Assembly: GCF_030815125.1 (NCBI RefSeq)
Contig: NZ_JAUSWH010000001.1
Location: forward strand, 558,001-622,000
Source of the DNA: Allorhizobium paknamense
Lineage (GTDB): Bacteria; Pseudomonadota; Alphaproteobacteria; Rhizobiales; Rhizobiaceae
Reading direction: 5' to 3'
DNA: 64,000 nucleotides
Positions 7,701 to 16,790 of this stretch are shown one piece after another. A program made the position numbers and the translations under genes. Under the pieces are notes generated by a model, which did not search any database, was not told where the DNA came from, and was given only the letters and a program-made list of their open reading frames with translations. The stretch's first letter is position 1, and each line of letters opens with the position of its first letter.

Positions 7701-9203
7701 ATGAACACACGAATCACGCCCAACACACCTTTGAACTTCGTCAGCCCGCCCGCCTATGAGGCGCGCTATTTCACCGACGCTGCCGCCGCGGTCGACGCCG
7801 TGACGGAAATTTACGATCGCAACACCCGCTTCCTGATCGGCGCCTTTACAGGGCTTGCCAAGGGAGCGCCGGTTGCCGGGCGCTACCGCGCCTTTTATCC
7901 GCAGGTCAGCATCGAAACCAACAGTTTCGGCCATCTCGATACGCGCCTTTCCTATGGTCACGTGACCTCGCCCGGCCTCTACACCACCACGCTCACCAGA
8001 CCGCATCTCTTCCGGCATTACCTGCAGGAACAGCTTGAGCTTCTGATGCGCAACCATCAGGTTCCGGTGCGGGTGTCGGAATCGGCCACGCCGATCCCGC
8101 TGCATTTCGCCTTTGGCGAAGGCGCGCATGTGGAGGCGGAAGGCAACGGTCTCGCAGATATTACGCTGCGCGATATTTTCGATACGCCGGACCTTTCCAC
8201 CACGGATGACGAGATCGCCAACGGCGATTACGAGCCAGCGCCTGACCAGCCCTATCCTCTTGCGCCCTTTACGGCGCAGCGCATCGATTACTCGCTGGCG
8301 CGCCTGTCGCATTACACGGCCACCGGGGCGGAGCATTTCCAGAATTTCGTGCTCTTCACCAACTACCAGTTCTACATGGACGAGTTCTGCGCCTATGCCC
8401 GCGCTTTGATGGCAGAGGGCAGCGAAGAATATTACGCCTTTGTCGAACCCGGCAATATCATCACCAAAAGCGGTGAAAGCGCGCCGTCTTCCGGTTCGCC
8501 GCTGGCCCGCCTGCCGCAAATGCCGGCCTATCACCTGAAGAAAAAGGGGCATGCCGGCATTACCATGGTCAATATCGGCGTCGGCCCCTCCAACGCCAAG
8601 ACGATTACCGACCATATCGCCGTGCTGCGGCCACATGCATGGCTGATGCTGGGCCACTGCGCCGGGCTGCGCAACAGCCAGCGGCTGGGCGATTACGTGC
8701 TGGCCCATGCCTATGTGCGCGAAGACCACGTTCTGGATGACGACCTGCCCGTCTGGGTGCCGATCCCAGCACTGGCGGAAGTGCAGGTGGCGCTGGAAGC
8801 GGCGGTGGAGGAGGTGACCGGCTATCAGGGCTTCGAATTGAAGCGGATCATGCGCACCGGCACCGTTGCCACCATCGACAACCGCAACTGGGAACTGCGC
8901 GACCAGCGCGGACCGGTAAAGCGGCTGTCGCAATCGCGCGCCATCGCGCTCGATATGGAATCGGCAACGATTGCCGCCAATGGTTTCCGCTTCCGCGTGC
9001 CCTATGGCACCCTGCTCTGCGTTTCCGACCGACCGCTGCATGGCGAATTGAAGCTGCCGGGCATGGCCAGCGCCTTTTACCGCACGCAGGTGAGCCAGCA
9101 TTTGCAGATCGGCATCCGCGCCTTGCAAAAGCTTGCCGAAATGCCGCAGGAAAAGCTGCATAGCCGCAAGCTCAGAAGTTTCTTCGAGACCGCCTTCCAG
9201 TAA
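7701..9203 (+). CDS. amn: AMP nucleosidase
   Basis: A 500-residue protein matching AMP nucleosidase, which hydrolyses AMP to adenine and ribose 5-phosphate and so adjusts cytoplasmic adenylate. The N-terminal half holds the family-specific AMN domain (ETNSFGHLDTRLSYGHV, then the PIPLHFAFGEGAHVE segment). The C-terminal half is a nucleoside-phosphorylase-like domain with MVNIGVGPSNAKT, ADVLMLGHCAGLRNSQRLGD-type glycine-rich loops and the DMESATIAANGFRFRVPYG segment that binds ribose. Length is normal. A small GAGAC/GTCTC hairpin ends directly at the ATG, which could influence translation. The gene is followed by a repeat cluster and a convergent membrane-protein gene. Confidence 0.95.
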   Translation: MNTRITPNTPLNFVSPPAYEARYFTDAAAAVDAVTEIYDRNTRFLIGAFTGLAKGAPVAGRYRAFYPQVSIETNSFGHLDTRLSYGHVTSPGLYTTTLTRPHLFRHYLQEQLELLMRNHQVPVRVSESATPIPLHFAFGEGAHVEAEGNGLADITLRDIFDTPDLSTTDDEIANGDYEPAPDQPYPLAPFTAQRIDYSLARLSHYTATGAEHFQNFVLFTNYQFYMDEFCAYARALMAEGSEEYYAFVEPGNIITKSGESAPSSGSPLARLPQMPAYHLKKKGHAGITMVNIGVGPSNAKTITDHIAVLRPHAWLMLGHCAGLRNSQRLGDYVLAHAYVREDHVLDDDLPVWVPIPALAEVQVALEAAVEEVTGYQGFELKRIMRTGTVATIDNRNWELRDQRGPVKRLSQSRAIALDMESATIAANGFRFRVPYGTLLCVSDRPLHGELKLPGMASAFYRTQVSQHLQIGIRALQKLAEMPQEKLHSRKLRSFFETAFQ

Positions 9204-9288
9204 GAATCGGATGGCCGGGCAGATACGAAAAGGGAAATCGCTTCCCTTTTCGAGCTGTCGGAAGGATTTTCCCGCTCACCCGCGCCTA

Positions 9289-9392
9289 CTGCATAATTCC
9301 TTAAATCGGAATCGATTTAAGGCGAAAATTATGCAGCAGATTTAAAGTCTTACAGCGTCCTTTATGCGTTTTATAAAACGCACGGCGCTGTA
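9289..9392. repeat. Family B palindromic repeat
   Basis: CTGCATAATTCC starts the element and GGCGCTGTA ends it, so it is in the opposite orientation to the copy at 5972. It is fused directly to a family A copy on its right and lies between convergent genes. Confidence 0.85.
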
Positions 9393-9497
9393 GAGCATTT
9401 CCAGGAAAAGTGTAGTGGCGGTTTTCCGTCCGGAAATGCGTAAAAACAAAAGCTTAGAGCACGTCCGGTGAACCCGTGTTCATGGGACGTGCTCTAG
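9391..9497. repeat. Family A (RIME-like) repeat supplying a gene's 3' end
   Basis: TAGAGCATTTCCAGG begins the core, and a hairpin AGAGCACGTCC...GGACGTGCTCT (9457-9496) ends it. The terminal hairpin forms the last 12 codons plus stop of the leftward gene at 9454-10443. Confidence 0.85.
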
Positions 9498-10443
9498 ACG
9501 GAAAGGCGTGGCTCAGCACCAGCGACAGAACCGTGCTGGTCAGCGCGGAGATGATCACGATGAGATGCAGATTGACGGCGGCGCGCGCCAGATCATTGCT
9601 CGTCGCGGCCCCGAAGGCCGCAGCCCCCGCAACAATGCCTGCCGGATAGGTGCCGACACCCGCCGGGGCATGGAACGGCAGCACCGAGGACAATTCCCCG
9701 CCGGAAGCACCGCCAAAGGCAGCCATCAGCGGCTGAACGCCCATCAGGCTCAGCACCCAGGCAAAAACCAGAACCTTGGTGGCCCAGTTCACCACCGTCA
9801 TGGCCCAGGCGCGCAGAAAATCGGCAAACCGGATCGGCAGCCCGGCCTCCACTCCTTCCACCAGCGCCAGCGCCTTGCCGGAAAGCCGGGCACGGGCAAA
9901 CTTTAAGGCCGGGCCTTTCAGAAAGTAACCGAGAATGGGTAGCAGCAGGAAACCGAGCCAGGCCAGAAGCGGCAGCATCCAGGCGTCCCGCTGCAACACG
10001 ATACCGAGGCCCGCCGCGGCCAGCAGCGCATGCAGATCAAGCAGCCGCATGACGAGAAGCGCCGAGGAGGCTCTGAGCAACGGTACGGAAAACTCGCTGC
10101 GCATCAGCAGCGGAAAGCTGGTTTCCCCACTGCGAAAGGGTAGCATGATGTTGAGGAGATTATGCACCTGCGCCAGATGAAACAGCGCGGTGAACCGCCC
10201 CGCCGTCTCTGCCGGGAAGTAATCATAGATGCGCCAGGCGCGCACCAGCGCGGTGGAGACGAGGAGCAGCAGCGCCAGTGCCACGGTGGAAAGCCCCACC
10301 TGCCGCCATTCCGACAACACAGAGGCCCAGCCCCAGATCCATTGCACGAAAACCGTGTAGGCGGCGATGGCAACGACCGCGATCAGCGACACGCCGTGGC
10401 GGCGAAGCCATGATTTCTGTGTTTCTTTGGCAGTCAGCGTCAT
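9454..10443 (-). CDS. Flippase-like / LPG-synthase-type integral membrane protein
   Basis: A 329-residue protein with about eight hydrophobic segments, matching the lysylphosphatidylglycerol-synthase transmembrane region family (UPF0104). Conserved marks include LLNIMLPFRSGE near residue 95 and HAPAGVGTYPAG near residue 258. Such proteins lacking the soluble aminoacyl-transferase domain are often found beside lipid-linked sugar glycosyltransferases and may move or present lipid intermediates. Here it is divergent (87-base gap) from a GT2 and GT39 pair, which fits that role. The last 12 residues (ARPMNTGSPDVL) and the stop are encoded by repeat DNA, so the native C terminus was probably replaced. 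Confidence 0.8.
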   Translation of the reverse strand: MTLTAKETQKSWLRRHGVSLIAVVAIAAYTVFVQWIWGWASVLSEWRQVGLSTVALALLLLVSTALVRAWRIYDYFPAETAGRFTALFHLAQVHNLLNIMLPFRSGETSFPLLMRSEFSVPLLRASSALLVMRLLDLHALLAAAGLGIVLQRDAWMLPLLAWLGFLLLPILGYFLKGPALKFARARLSGKALALVEGVEAGLPIRFADFLRAWAMTVVNWATKVLVFAWVLSLMGVQPLMAAFGGASGGELSSVLPFHAPAGVGTYPAGIVAGAAAFGAATSNDLARAAVNLHLIVIISALTSTVLSLVLSHAFPSRARPMNTGSPDVL

Positions 10444-10530
10444 GGCGTCCCAAGGTTCCGAATTGCGCGCGGGCGCGGCTTCCTATAACACCCGGCCATA
10501 CAAAGGCTAAGTCTTTTCCGGAGTCCCCGC

Positions 10531-11529
10531 GTGCCGACCGATCACTTCGTTACCTCCTCGCCAGCCGTTGCCGCACCCGAAATCGAGTTGTCGGTGGTGG
10601 TGCCCTTCATGAACGAGGAGGAAAATGTCGGGCGGATGATCGAGCGCATCGCCGAAGCGCTCAAGGATTTCGGCAAGCCCTGGGAATTGATCCTCATCGA
10701 CGACGGCTCCACCGATCGCACGCTGAGCCGCGCGCAGACCTATCTGGCACGGCCCGATCTCGACCTGAAGATCATCGAGTTTCAGCGCAATTTCGGCCAG
10801 GCCGCAGGCTTGCAGGCCGGTTTCGATGCCGCCCGGGGCCGGTTGATCGCCTCGCTCGACGGCGACCTGCAAAACGATCCGCATGACATTCCCGGCATGA
10901 TCGCCGAAATGGAAGCACGCGATCTCGACCTGCTCTGCGGCTGGCGCAAGGCGCGGCAGGATGCGCTGGTGCTGCGCAAGATCCCCTCCTGGTGCGCCAA
11001 CCGGCTGATCGGCAAGGTCACCGGCGTGCGCATCCATGATTATGGCTGCGGGCTGAAGCTCTACCGCGCGAGCATCATCAAGCAGGTGCGGATCATGGGC
11101 GGCATGCACCGCTTCATTCCAGCCTGGGTGGCCAGCGTCATCCCCTCCTCGCGCATTGGCGAGACGGTGGTGAACCATCACGCCCGCCAGTTCGGCACAT
11201 CGAAATACGGCATTTCCCGCACGGCCCGCGTCATTCTCGATCTGCTGGCGGTGCTGTTCTTCATGCGCTTTCGCCAGAGGCCCGGCCACTTCTTCGGCAT
11301 GATCGGCTTCTTCATCGGGTCGATCAGCGCGCTGATCCTCTTCTATCTCTTCGTGATCAAGCTGATGGGCGAGGATATCGGCACACGTCCGCTGCTGCTT
11401 GTCGGCGTCATGCTGTTCCTGGCGGCCATTCAGATGATCACCACCGGCATCGTCGCGGAAATGCTGACCCGCTCCTATGATGAGCCGCGCGCCTATATCG
11501 TGCGCAAGACCTATGGCAAGGATGCCTGA
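10531..11529 (+). CDS. GT2 polyprenyl-phosphate glycosyltransferase
   Basis: A 332-residue family 2 glycosyltransferase of the DPM1/ArnC type, which loads a sugar from a nucleotide donor onto a polyprenyl phosphate on the inner face of the membrane. The catalytic domain shows SVVVPFMNEEENV, LIDDGSTDRT and SLDGDLQNDP, with its metal-binding DxD-like aspartates. Two transmembrane helices follow at about residues 258-280 and 290-312. Translation probably starts at the GTG at 10531, as no ATG fits. It overlaps functionally with the next gene (2-base gap), a GT39 enzyme that would use the lipid-linked sugar. A rhizobial parallel is RgtE with RgtA-D for galacturonic acid, but the sugar here is not known. 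Confidence 0.88.
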   Translation: MPTDHFVTSSPAVAAPEIELSVVVPFMNEEENVGRMIERIAEALKDFGKPWELILIDDGSTDRTLSRAQTYLARPDLDLKIIEFQRNFGQAAGLQAGFDAARGRLIASLDGDLQNDPHDIPGMIAEMEARDLDLLCGWRKARQDALVLRKIPSWCANRLIGKVTGVRIHDYGCGLKLYRASIIKQVRIMGGMHRFIPAWVASVIPSSRIGETVVNHHARQFGTSKYGISRTARVILDLLAVLFFMRFRQRPGHFFGMIGFFIGSISALILFYLFVIKLMGEDIGTRPLLLVGVMLFLAAIQMITTGIVAEMLTRSYDEPRAYIVRKTYGKDA

Positions 11530-11531
11530 TC

Positions 11532-13019
11532 ATGATTGCGGCGCTCAGGCAACGGTCCTCCTCGCTTCTTCTGCTGCTGGGCGCCTATTTCCTGCTGAAC
11601 ATGCTGGTGCGCCTGTCCCTTCCGGCCTCGCTGGAACTGGATGAGGGCCAGCAGCTCTATTACGCGCAATTTCTGTCGCTCGGCTATGACAGCCAGCCGC
11701 CCTTCTACAACTGGATACAGTATGGCGTGGTTGAGCTTCTGGGGCCGAGCCTTTTATCGCTGACGCTGCTCAAGAACCTCATGCTGTTCACCAGCTATGC
11801 GCTGATGGCGGCCACGGGGTTCACGCTGCTGAAAAGCCGGGATCTCGCCGTCATCGCCACGCTCGCCATTCTCACCATGCCGCAGGTGAGCTTCGAGGCG
11901 CAGCGCGACCTGACCCATACCGTGGCGCTGATCTTCTCCACCGCGCTCTTCTTCTTTGCCCTGATCAGGACACTGAAACAGCCGAGCCTCGGCTTCTATG
12001 CCCTCACGGGCCTTGCCATCGGCATCGGCACGATCTCGAAATATAATTTCGTGCTCATCCCGCTTGCCACGCTGATCGCGCTTAGCCTTGAGCCTGCCTT
12101 CCGCCGCCGCCTTTTCGACTGGCGGCTTCTGGTGACGCTGGCCATTGCCGTTGCCGTGGTGCTGCCGCACGGCCTGTGGTTTCTCGACCATATGGAGGAA
12201 GCGACCCGCAACACCATCGGCAAGATGACCGATGAAAAGCTCAAGACCCTGACCGGCCAGATCGCCGTCGGCCTGCGCTCGCTGACGGCGGCAACGCTGG
12301 CCAGTGCGGCGCTGACCGTGCTGCTGCTGCTCATTCCCTTCGGCAAAGGTGTTCGCCAGACGCTGAAGAGCGGCAATGAATGGAGCAGGCTGCTTGGCCG
12401 CAGCATGGCGTTCGTGGTGGTCATGCTGGCGCTGATGGTGATCTTCGGCGGGGTCAGCTTTATCAAGGATCGCTGGCTTGCTCCCTCCTTCCTGATGCTG
12501 CCGCTTTACATCGCCTTGAAGGTGGAGGCTTCCGGCCACTGGCCGGAAAAGGCGCTGAACCGCTTCCTGCCGGTGGCGCTGGTCATCATGGTGCTGGTGC
12601 CGCTGGCGCTGACGCTGCGCGTGTTTCTGGCCGGGACCTATATCGAATACCAGAAACAGAGCGTTCCTTACGCGCGCGCCATCACGGCCATGCTGAAATC
12701 CATGCCGGAACGCCCGGGCTTCGTGCTGACCTCTGACCAGCAGCTTGCCGGCAATGTCCGGCTTTCAGCGCCAGACCTGCCGGTGGGCGTTGCACCCGGC
12801 AGCGCCATGATGCCTCAGCCGCTTTCCCCCGACCGGCCGGTCATGCTGATCTGGCGCGACAAGGGCCGCCCGGAGCCGGAATTGCCACAGCCAATGCGCG
12901 ACTGGGTAAACAGCCAACCCGGCCTTTCCCAGCAATCCGTCGGGCAGATCTCGCTTCCCTATCTCTACGGCAAGCAGGGTGATCTCTATCACTTCAGCTA
13001 TGCCGTTTATGGGCGGTAA
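11532..13019 (+). CDS. GT39/ArnT-like membrane glycosyltransferase
   Basis: A 495-residue protein with about ten to twelve transmembrane segments and a C-terminal periplasmic tail. The first loop carries ELDEGQQLYYAQ and DSQPPFYNW, the acidic catalytic loop and aromatic/proline motif of the ArnT/RgtA-like GT-C glycosyltransferases. These enzymes take a sugar from a polyprenyl-phosphate carrier and place it on lipid A, core oligosaccharide or another envelope acceptor. It is the second gene of a two-gene operon with the GT2 enzyme that presumably makes its donor. The acceptor cannot be inferred from sequence. Confidence 0.85.
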   Translation: MIAALRQRSSSLLLLLGAYFLLNMLVRLSLPASLELDEGQQLYYAQFLSLGYDSQPPFYNWIQYGVVELLGPSLLSLTLLKNLMLFTSYALMAATGFTLLKSRDLAVIATLAILTMPQVSFEAQRDLTHTVALIFSTALFFFALIRTLKQPSLGFYALTGLAIGIGTISKYNFVLIPLATLIALSLEPAFRRRLFDWRLLVTLAIAVAVVLPHGLWFLDHMEEATRNTIGKMTDEKLKTLTGQIAVGLRSLTAATLASAALTVLLLLIPFGKGVRQTLKSGNEWSRLLGRSMAFVVVMLALMVIFGGVSFIKDRWLAPSFLMLPLYIALKVEASGHWPEKALNRFLPVALVIMVLVPLALTLRVFLAGTYIEYQKQSVPYARAITAMLKSMPERPGFVLTSDQQLAGNVRLSAPDLPVGVAPGSAMMPQPLSPDRPVMLIWRDKGRPEPELPQPMRDWVNSQPGLSQQSVGQISLPYLYGKQGDLYHFSYAVYGR

Positions 13020-13065
13020 CGGATTGTTCTGAGAAAAGTGGAATCCGGTTTTCCTTGAAATGCTG

Positions 13066-13431
13066 TACAGCGCCGTGCGTTTTAACAAACACCACAGTAC
13101 ACGACACTAAGGTTTGAGCCTGCCGCTCACCCCCCTCTGCCTTGCCAGGCATCTCCCCCTCAAGGGGGGAGATCGGCAAGATAAACCCATCCTAAACTTT
13201 CTCAACTCACGGCAATTGCCTGTATCGGAGAGATTTCTGGAGTTTGAGGAGCGGGCTACAAAGCGGTCTCCCCCCTTGAGGGGGAGATGTCCGGCAGGAC
13301 AGAGGGGGGTACGCCGCGCACTCAAGGCTTCGTGTCGTGTACTGAAAACAAACATACAAAGGATGCCGTAACACTTTGAAGCTGCTGCATAATTTTACCT
13401 TAAACCGATTCCGATTTAAGGAATTATGCAG
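13066..13431. repeat. Family B repeat split by a MITE-like insertion
   Basis: The left piece (13066-13091) is the TACAGCGCCGTGCGTTTT arm and the right piece (13347-13431) holds the CTTTGAAGCTGCTGCATAAT arm. Removing the inserted segment restores the usual family B layout. It lies between the convergent GT39 and RraA-like genes. Confidence 0.8.
13092..13346. mobile_element. MITE-like element with 8-bp target duplication
   Basis: A 255-base palindromic element. Its ends form an imperfect 24-bp inverted repeat (CAGTACACGACAC on the left and GTGTCGTGTACTG on the right). Further in are inverted GC-rich blocks around CATCTCCCCCTCAAGG, a sequence I associate with dispersed repeats in Rhizobiales. 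It is flanked by the direct repeat AACAAACA (13084-13091 and 13347-13354), a target-site duplication inside a family B repeat. There is no transposase, so it would move in trans. Confidence 0.75.
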
Positions 13432-13442
13432 TAGTGTACGCC

Positions 13443-14168
13443 TTATCGCCCGTTTTCCTTGCGCCACTCTTCATAGCGCTTCTGGTGCTCTTCCTTTGTG
13501 CAGGGGTAGAGGCCGATGATCGGCGTTCCGGCCTTCACCTGTTCCAGCACGAAATCCTCGTAGCTTTCCATGCCGAGGCATTCATCGGCCAGTTCTTCCG
13601 CCAGATGGGCGGGGATGACCATGACGCCGTCGCGGTCGCCCACCAGCACGTCGCCGGGAAAGACCGGGGCATCGCCGCAGGAGATCGGTACGTTGATGTC
13701 CATGGCCTCATGCAGGGTGAGATTGGTGGGAGCGGATGGACCGGCGCAATAGGCCGGCATATCCAGTTCGCCAATGCCGGTGACATCGCGGAAACCGCCA
13801 TCGGACACGACGCCTGCCGCCCCTCTGAGCGCCAGCCGGGTGATGAGAATGGAGCCGGCGGTGGCGGCGCGGGCGTCCTTGCGGGCATCCATCACCAGCA
13901 CATGGCCGGGCGGGCAGGTTTCCATGGCCACGCGCTGCGGGTGATCGGCATTGCGGAAGATGGTGATGGGGTTGCGGTCCTCCCGCGCCACGATGTAGCG
14001 CAGGGTAAAGGCCTGACCCACCATGTTTTCCGCCTTGGGCGAGACCGGCAGCACGCCCTGGATGAACTGGTTGCGCAGGCCGCGCTTATAGAGCGCCGTG
14101 GCGATGGAGGCGGTGGAGATGCGCTTGTATTTGCCGCGCGTTTCCTCGGAGAGAACGTAATCTGTCAT
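13443..14168 (-). CDS. RraA-like / HMG-CHA aldolase family protein
   Basis: A 241-residue protein of the RraA-like family, which includes class II pyruvate aldolases for 4-hydroxy-4-methyl-2-oxoglutarate and an RNase E inhibitor. The motif SDGGFRDVTGI (residues 122-132) keeps R127 and D128, equivalent to the substrate and Mg2+-binding pair of the aldolases, so an enzyme rather than an RNase E inhibitor is likely. It lies eight bases after an IlvD/Edd sugar-acid dehydratase in the same operon. I infer that it acts on the keto-deoxy acid that the dehydratase makes. The exact substrate is unknown. Confidence 0.82.
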   Translation of the reverse strand: MTDYVLSEETRGKYKRISTASIATALYKRGLRNQFIQGVLPVSPKAENMVGQAFTLRYIVAREDRNPITIFRNADHPQRVAMETCPPGHVLVMDARKDARAATAGSILITRLALRGAAGVVSDGGFRDVTGIGELDMPAYCAGPSAPTNLTLHEAMDINVPISCGDAPVFPGDVLVGDRDGVMVIPAHLAEELADECLGMESYEDFVLEQVKAGTPIIGLYPCTKEEHQKRYEEWRKENGR

Positions 14169-14176
14169 GATGGACC

Positions 14177-15916
14177 TCAGAAAATATCGGGTTCACCGGC
14201 CTTGCGGCCGTAATCGGTTTCCAGAAAATCGAAATCGCAGCCCTGATCGGCCTGACGCACATGGCGGGAGAAGAGGTGGCCATAGCCACGCTCGTAGCGC
14301 GGTTGCGGCGGCACCCAGGCCGCCTTGCGGCGCGCCAGTTCCTCCGCATCCACCAGCATGTCGAGACGCCGTGCAGGCAGGTCGAGACGGACGATATCGC
14401 CCGTTTTGAGCAGCGCCAGCGGCCCGCCGATATAGCTTTCCGGCGCGACATGCAGCACGCAGGCCCCGTAGGACGTGCCGGACATGCGGGCATCGGAAAT
14501 GCGCAGCATATCGCGATAGCCCTGCTTGATCAGCGCCTTGGGAATGGGCAGCATGCCCCATTCGGGAAAGCCCGGCCCGCCCTGCGGCCCGGCATTGCGC
14601 AGCACCAGCACGTGATCGGGCGTCACCGCCAGATTTTCGTCGTCGATTGCCTGCTTCATCTCCGGGTAGCTGTCGAAAACCAGCGCCGGGCCTTCATGCA
14701 CGTGGAATTTCGGATCGCAGGCGGCAGGCTTGATCACCGCCCCGTCCGGGCAGAGATTGCCGCGCAGCACCGCAAGCGACCCCTCATGATAGACGGGGTT
14801 GGACAGCGGACGGATGACGTCGTCGTTATAGACCTCCGCGCCCTTAAGATTTTCGCCCATGCTGCGGCCCGTGACCGTGAGGGCAGAGAGGTCCAGCCGG
14901 TCCTGCAATTGCCGCATCAGCGCCCGAAGCCCGCCGGCATAGTAGAAATCCTCCATCAGATAATCCTTGCCGGAGGGGCGGACATTGGCGATCAGCGGCG
15001 TGACCCGGCCCAGGGCATCGAGATCGTCCAGCGTCAGCGACACACCGGCACGGCGCGCCATGGCGATGAGATGCACCACGGCATTGGTCGAACAGCCGGT
15101 GGCCATGGCGACGATGGCGGCGTTGCGGCAGGCGGCATCGGTGACGATCCGGTCAGGCGTCAGATCCTCCCACACCATCTCGACAATCCGCCGCCCACAG
15201 GCCGCCGACATGCGCTGATGCTCGGCATCCACAGCGGGGATGGACGAGGCGCCGGGCAGCGTCAGCCCCATGGCATCGGCAATCGCCGTCATGGTCGAGG
15301 CGGTGCCCATGGTCATGCAGGTCCCGGCAGAACGGGCAATGCCGCCTTGAATGCCCAGCCATTCGGCATCGGAAATATTGCCGGCGCGGCGCTCGTCCCA
15401 GTATTTCCAGGCATCGGAACCGGAGCCCAGGATCTTGCCGGCATAATTGCCGCGCAGCATGGGGCCAGCCGGCAGATAGATCATCGGCACACCGGCCGAC
15501 AGCGCCCCCATGACAAGGCCGGGCGTGGTCTTGTCGCAGCCGCCCATCAGCACCACACCATCCAGCGGATGGGAGCGGATCATCTCTTCCGTCTCCATCG
15601 CCAGCAGGTTGCGGTAAAGCATGGAGGTGGGCTTGGTGAAGCTTTCATCCACGGAAAGCGAGGGCATTTCCACGGCAAAGCCGCCGGCCTGCAGCACGCC
15701 GCGCTTCACATCCTGCACCCGCTCGCGAAAATGCGCGTGACAGGTGTTGAGCTCGGACCAGGTGTTGAGTACGCCGATGATCGGCCTGTTGCGAAAGTCC
15801 TCTTCACCATAGCCAAGCTGCATCATGCGCGAGCGATGACCGAAGCTGCGCAGGTCATCGGGGGAAAACCAGCGGGCCGAGCGCAGATCCGCAGGCGTCT
15901 TGCGCGTCTCATTCAT
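14177..15916 (-). CDS. IlvD/Edd-family sugar-acid dehydratase (L-arabinonate dehydratase-like)
   Basis: A 579-residue dehydratase that removes water from an aldonic acid to give a 2-keto-3-deoxy acid. It keeps three [2Fe-2S] ligand cysteines: C59 (NTCH), C127 (GGCDK, with the Mg2+/carbamyl-lysine region DK beside it) and C200 (GTCMTMG). Their spacing equals that described for rhizobial L-arabinonate dehydratase. I start it at the ATG at 15916, which overlaps the permease stop as ATGA, rather than at the GTG at 15931. The operon also has an ABC importer and an RraA-like aldolase, so it probably serves one aldonate catabolic route. The sugar acid itself is not determined. Confidence 0.88.
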   Translation of the reverse strand: MNETRKTPADLRSARWFSPDDLRSFGHRSRMMQLGYGEEDFRNRPIIGVLNTWSELNTCHAHFRERVQDVKRGVLQAGGFAVEMPSLSVDESFTKPTSMLYRNLLAMETEEMIRSHPLDGVVLMGGCDKTTPGLVMGALSAGVPMIYLPAGPMLRGNYAGKILGSGSDAWKYWDERRAGNISDAEWLGIQGGIARSAGTCMTMGTASTMTAIADAMGLTLPGASSIPAVDAEHQRMSAACGRRIVEMVWEDLTPDRIVTDAACRNAAIVAMATGCSTNAVVHLIAMARRAGVSLTLDDLDALGRVTPLIANVRPSGKDYLMEDFYYAGGLRALMRQLQDRLDLSALTVTGRSMGENLKGAEVYNDDVIRPLSNPVYHEGSLAVLRGNLCPDGAVIKPAACDPKFHVHEGPALVFDSYPEMKQAIDDENLAVTPDHVLVLRNAGPQGGPGFPEWGMLPIPKALIKQGYRDMLRISDARMSGTSYGACVLHVAPESYIGGPLALLKTGDIVRLDLPARRLDMLVDAEELARRKAAWVPPQPRYERGYGHLFSRHVRQADQGCDFDFLETDYGRKAGEPDIF

Positions 15917-16785
15917 TCCTTCATTCCCCACTTCTGAATCGTGTGACGCTCGAGGGTCTGGAACACCAGATTTTCCACCACGAGGCCGATGACGATGACG
16001 GTGACGAGACCGGCAAACACCGCCGGAATGTCGAGAAGGTTGCGATTTTCAAAGATGAACCAGCCAAGGCCGCCCTGGCCGGAAGACACGCCAAACACCA
16101 GTTCGGCGGCAATCAGCGTGCGCCAGGCAAAGGCCCAGCCAATCTTCAGGCCAGTGAGGATGGAAGGAAAGGCTGCCGGAATGAGGATTTTCGTGACATA
16201 GGAAAAGCCGGTGAGCCCGTAATTCGCCCCCACCATGCGCAGCGTGCGCGAGACGCCGAGAAAGCCGGAATGCGTATTGAGCGCTACGGCCCACAGCACC
16301 GAATGCACCAGCACGAAGACAAGGCTGGAGGCGCCGAGCCCGAACCAGATCAGCGCCAGCGGCAGCAGCGAAATGGCCGGCAGCGGGTTGAACATCGCCG
16401 TCATGGTTTCCAGAAAATCCGTGCCGATGCGGGTATTGATGGCCAGCACCGTCAGCAGCGCCGCCAGCACGGTGCCCGCCGCATAGCCCATCAGCAGGAT
16501 TTTAAGCGTCGTGCCGATGCGCGCCGGTAACGTGCCATCGGCAAAGCGGTCCACCAGCGTCGTCAGCGTATCGCTAAGCGTGGGAAAGAGCAGCGGATTA
16601 TCGAGATAGACGGCATAGGCCTGCCAGATGGCGGCCAGCAGCAGGATGATCAGCGCCTTGCGCAGCGCGCCGATGCCCCAGATCAGTTCCAGCATGCCGA
16701 GCTTCTGCTCGACCACGGCAAGATTGGCATGGGCAGGCCGTGCATCGCCATTGCCCTCGGCCATCAGAATATGCGGTGACGTCAT
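15913..16785 (-). CDS. ABC transporter permease, SsuC/TauC type
   Basis: A 290-residue inner-membrane permease with about six helices and the cytoplasmic EAA loop. It belongs to the nitrate/sulfonate/taurine/pyrimidine-precursor importer family. The conserved LPLALIWFGLGASS block comes before the coupling helix. A hydrophilic N-terminal tail of about 40 residues precedes the first helix. It sits between the ATPase gene (5-base gap) and the dehydratase gene (4-base overlap), so transport and catabolism are co-translated. Substrate is unknown: members usually carry sulfonates or small heterocycles, whereas the enzymes here suggest a sugar acid. Confidence 0.88.
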   Translation of the reverse strand: MTSPHILMAEGNGDARPAHANLAVVEQKLGMLELIWGIGALRKALIILLLAAIWQAYAVYLDNPLLFPTLSDTLTTLVDRFADGTLPARIGTTLKILLMGYAAGTVLAALLTVLAINTRIGTDFLETMTAMFNPLPAISLLPLALIWFGLGASSLVFVLVHSVLWAVALNTHSGFLGVSRTLRMVGANYGLTGFSYVTKILIPAAFPSILTGLKIGWAFAWRTLIAAELVFGVSSGQGGLGWFIFENRNLLDIPAVFAGLVTVIVIGLVVENLVFQTLERHTIQKWGMKE

Positions 16786-16790
16786 GGCGG

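Noticed and set aside
14261-15937. A 558-codon plus-strand frame opposite the dehydratase
   Set aside because: No recognisable domain, and the opposite strand encodes a complete IlvD/Edd protein with its Fe-S cysteines.
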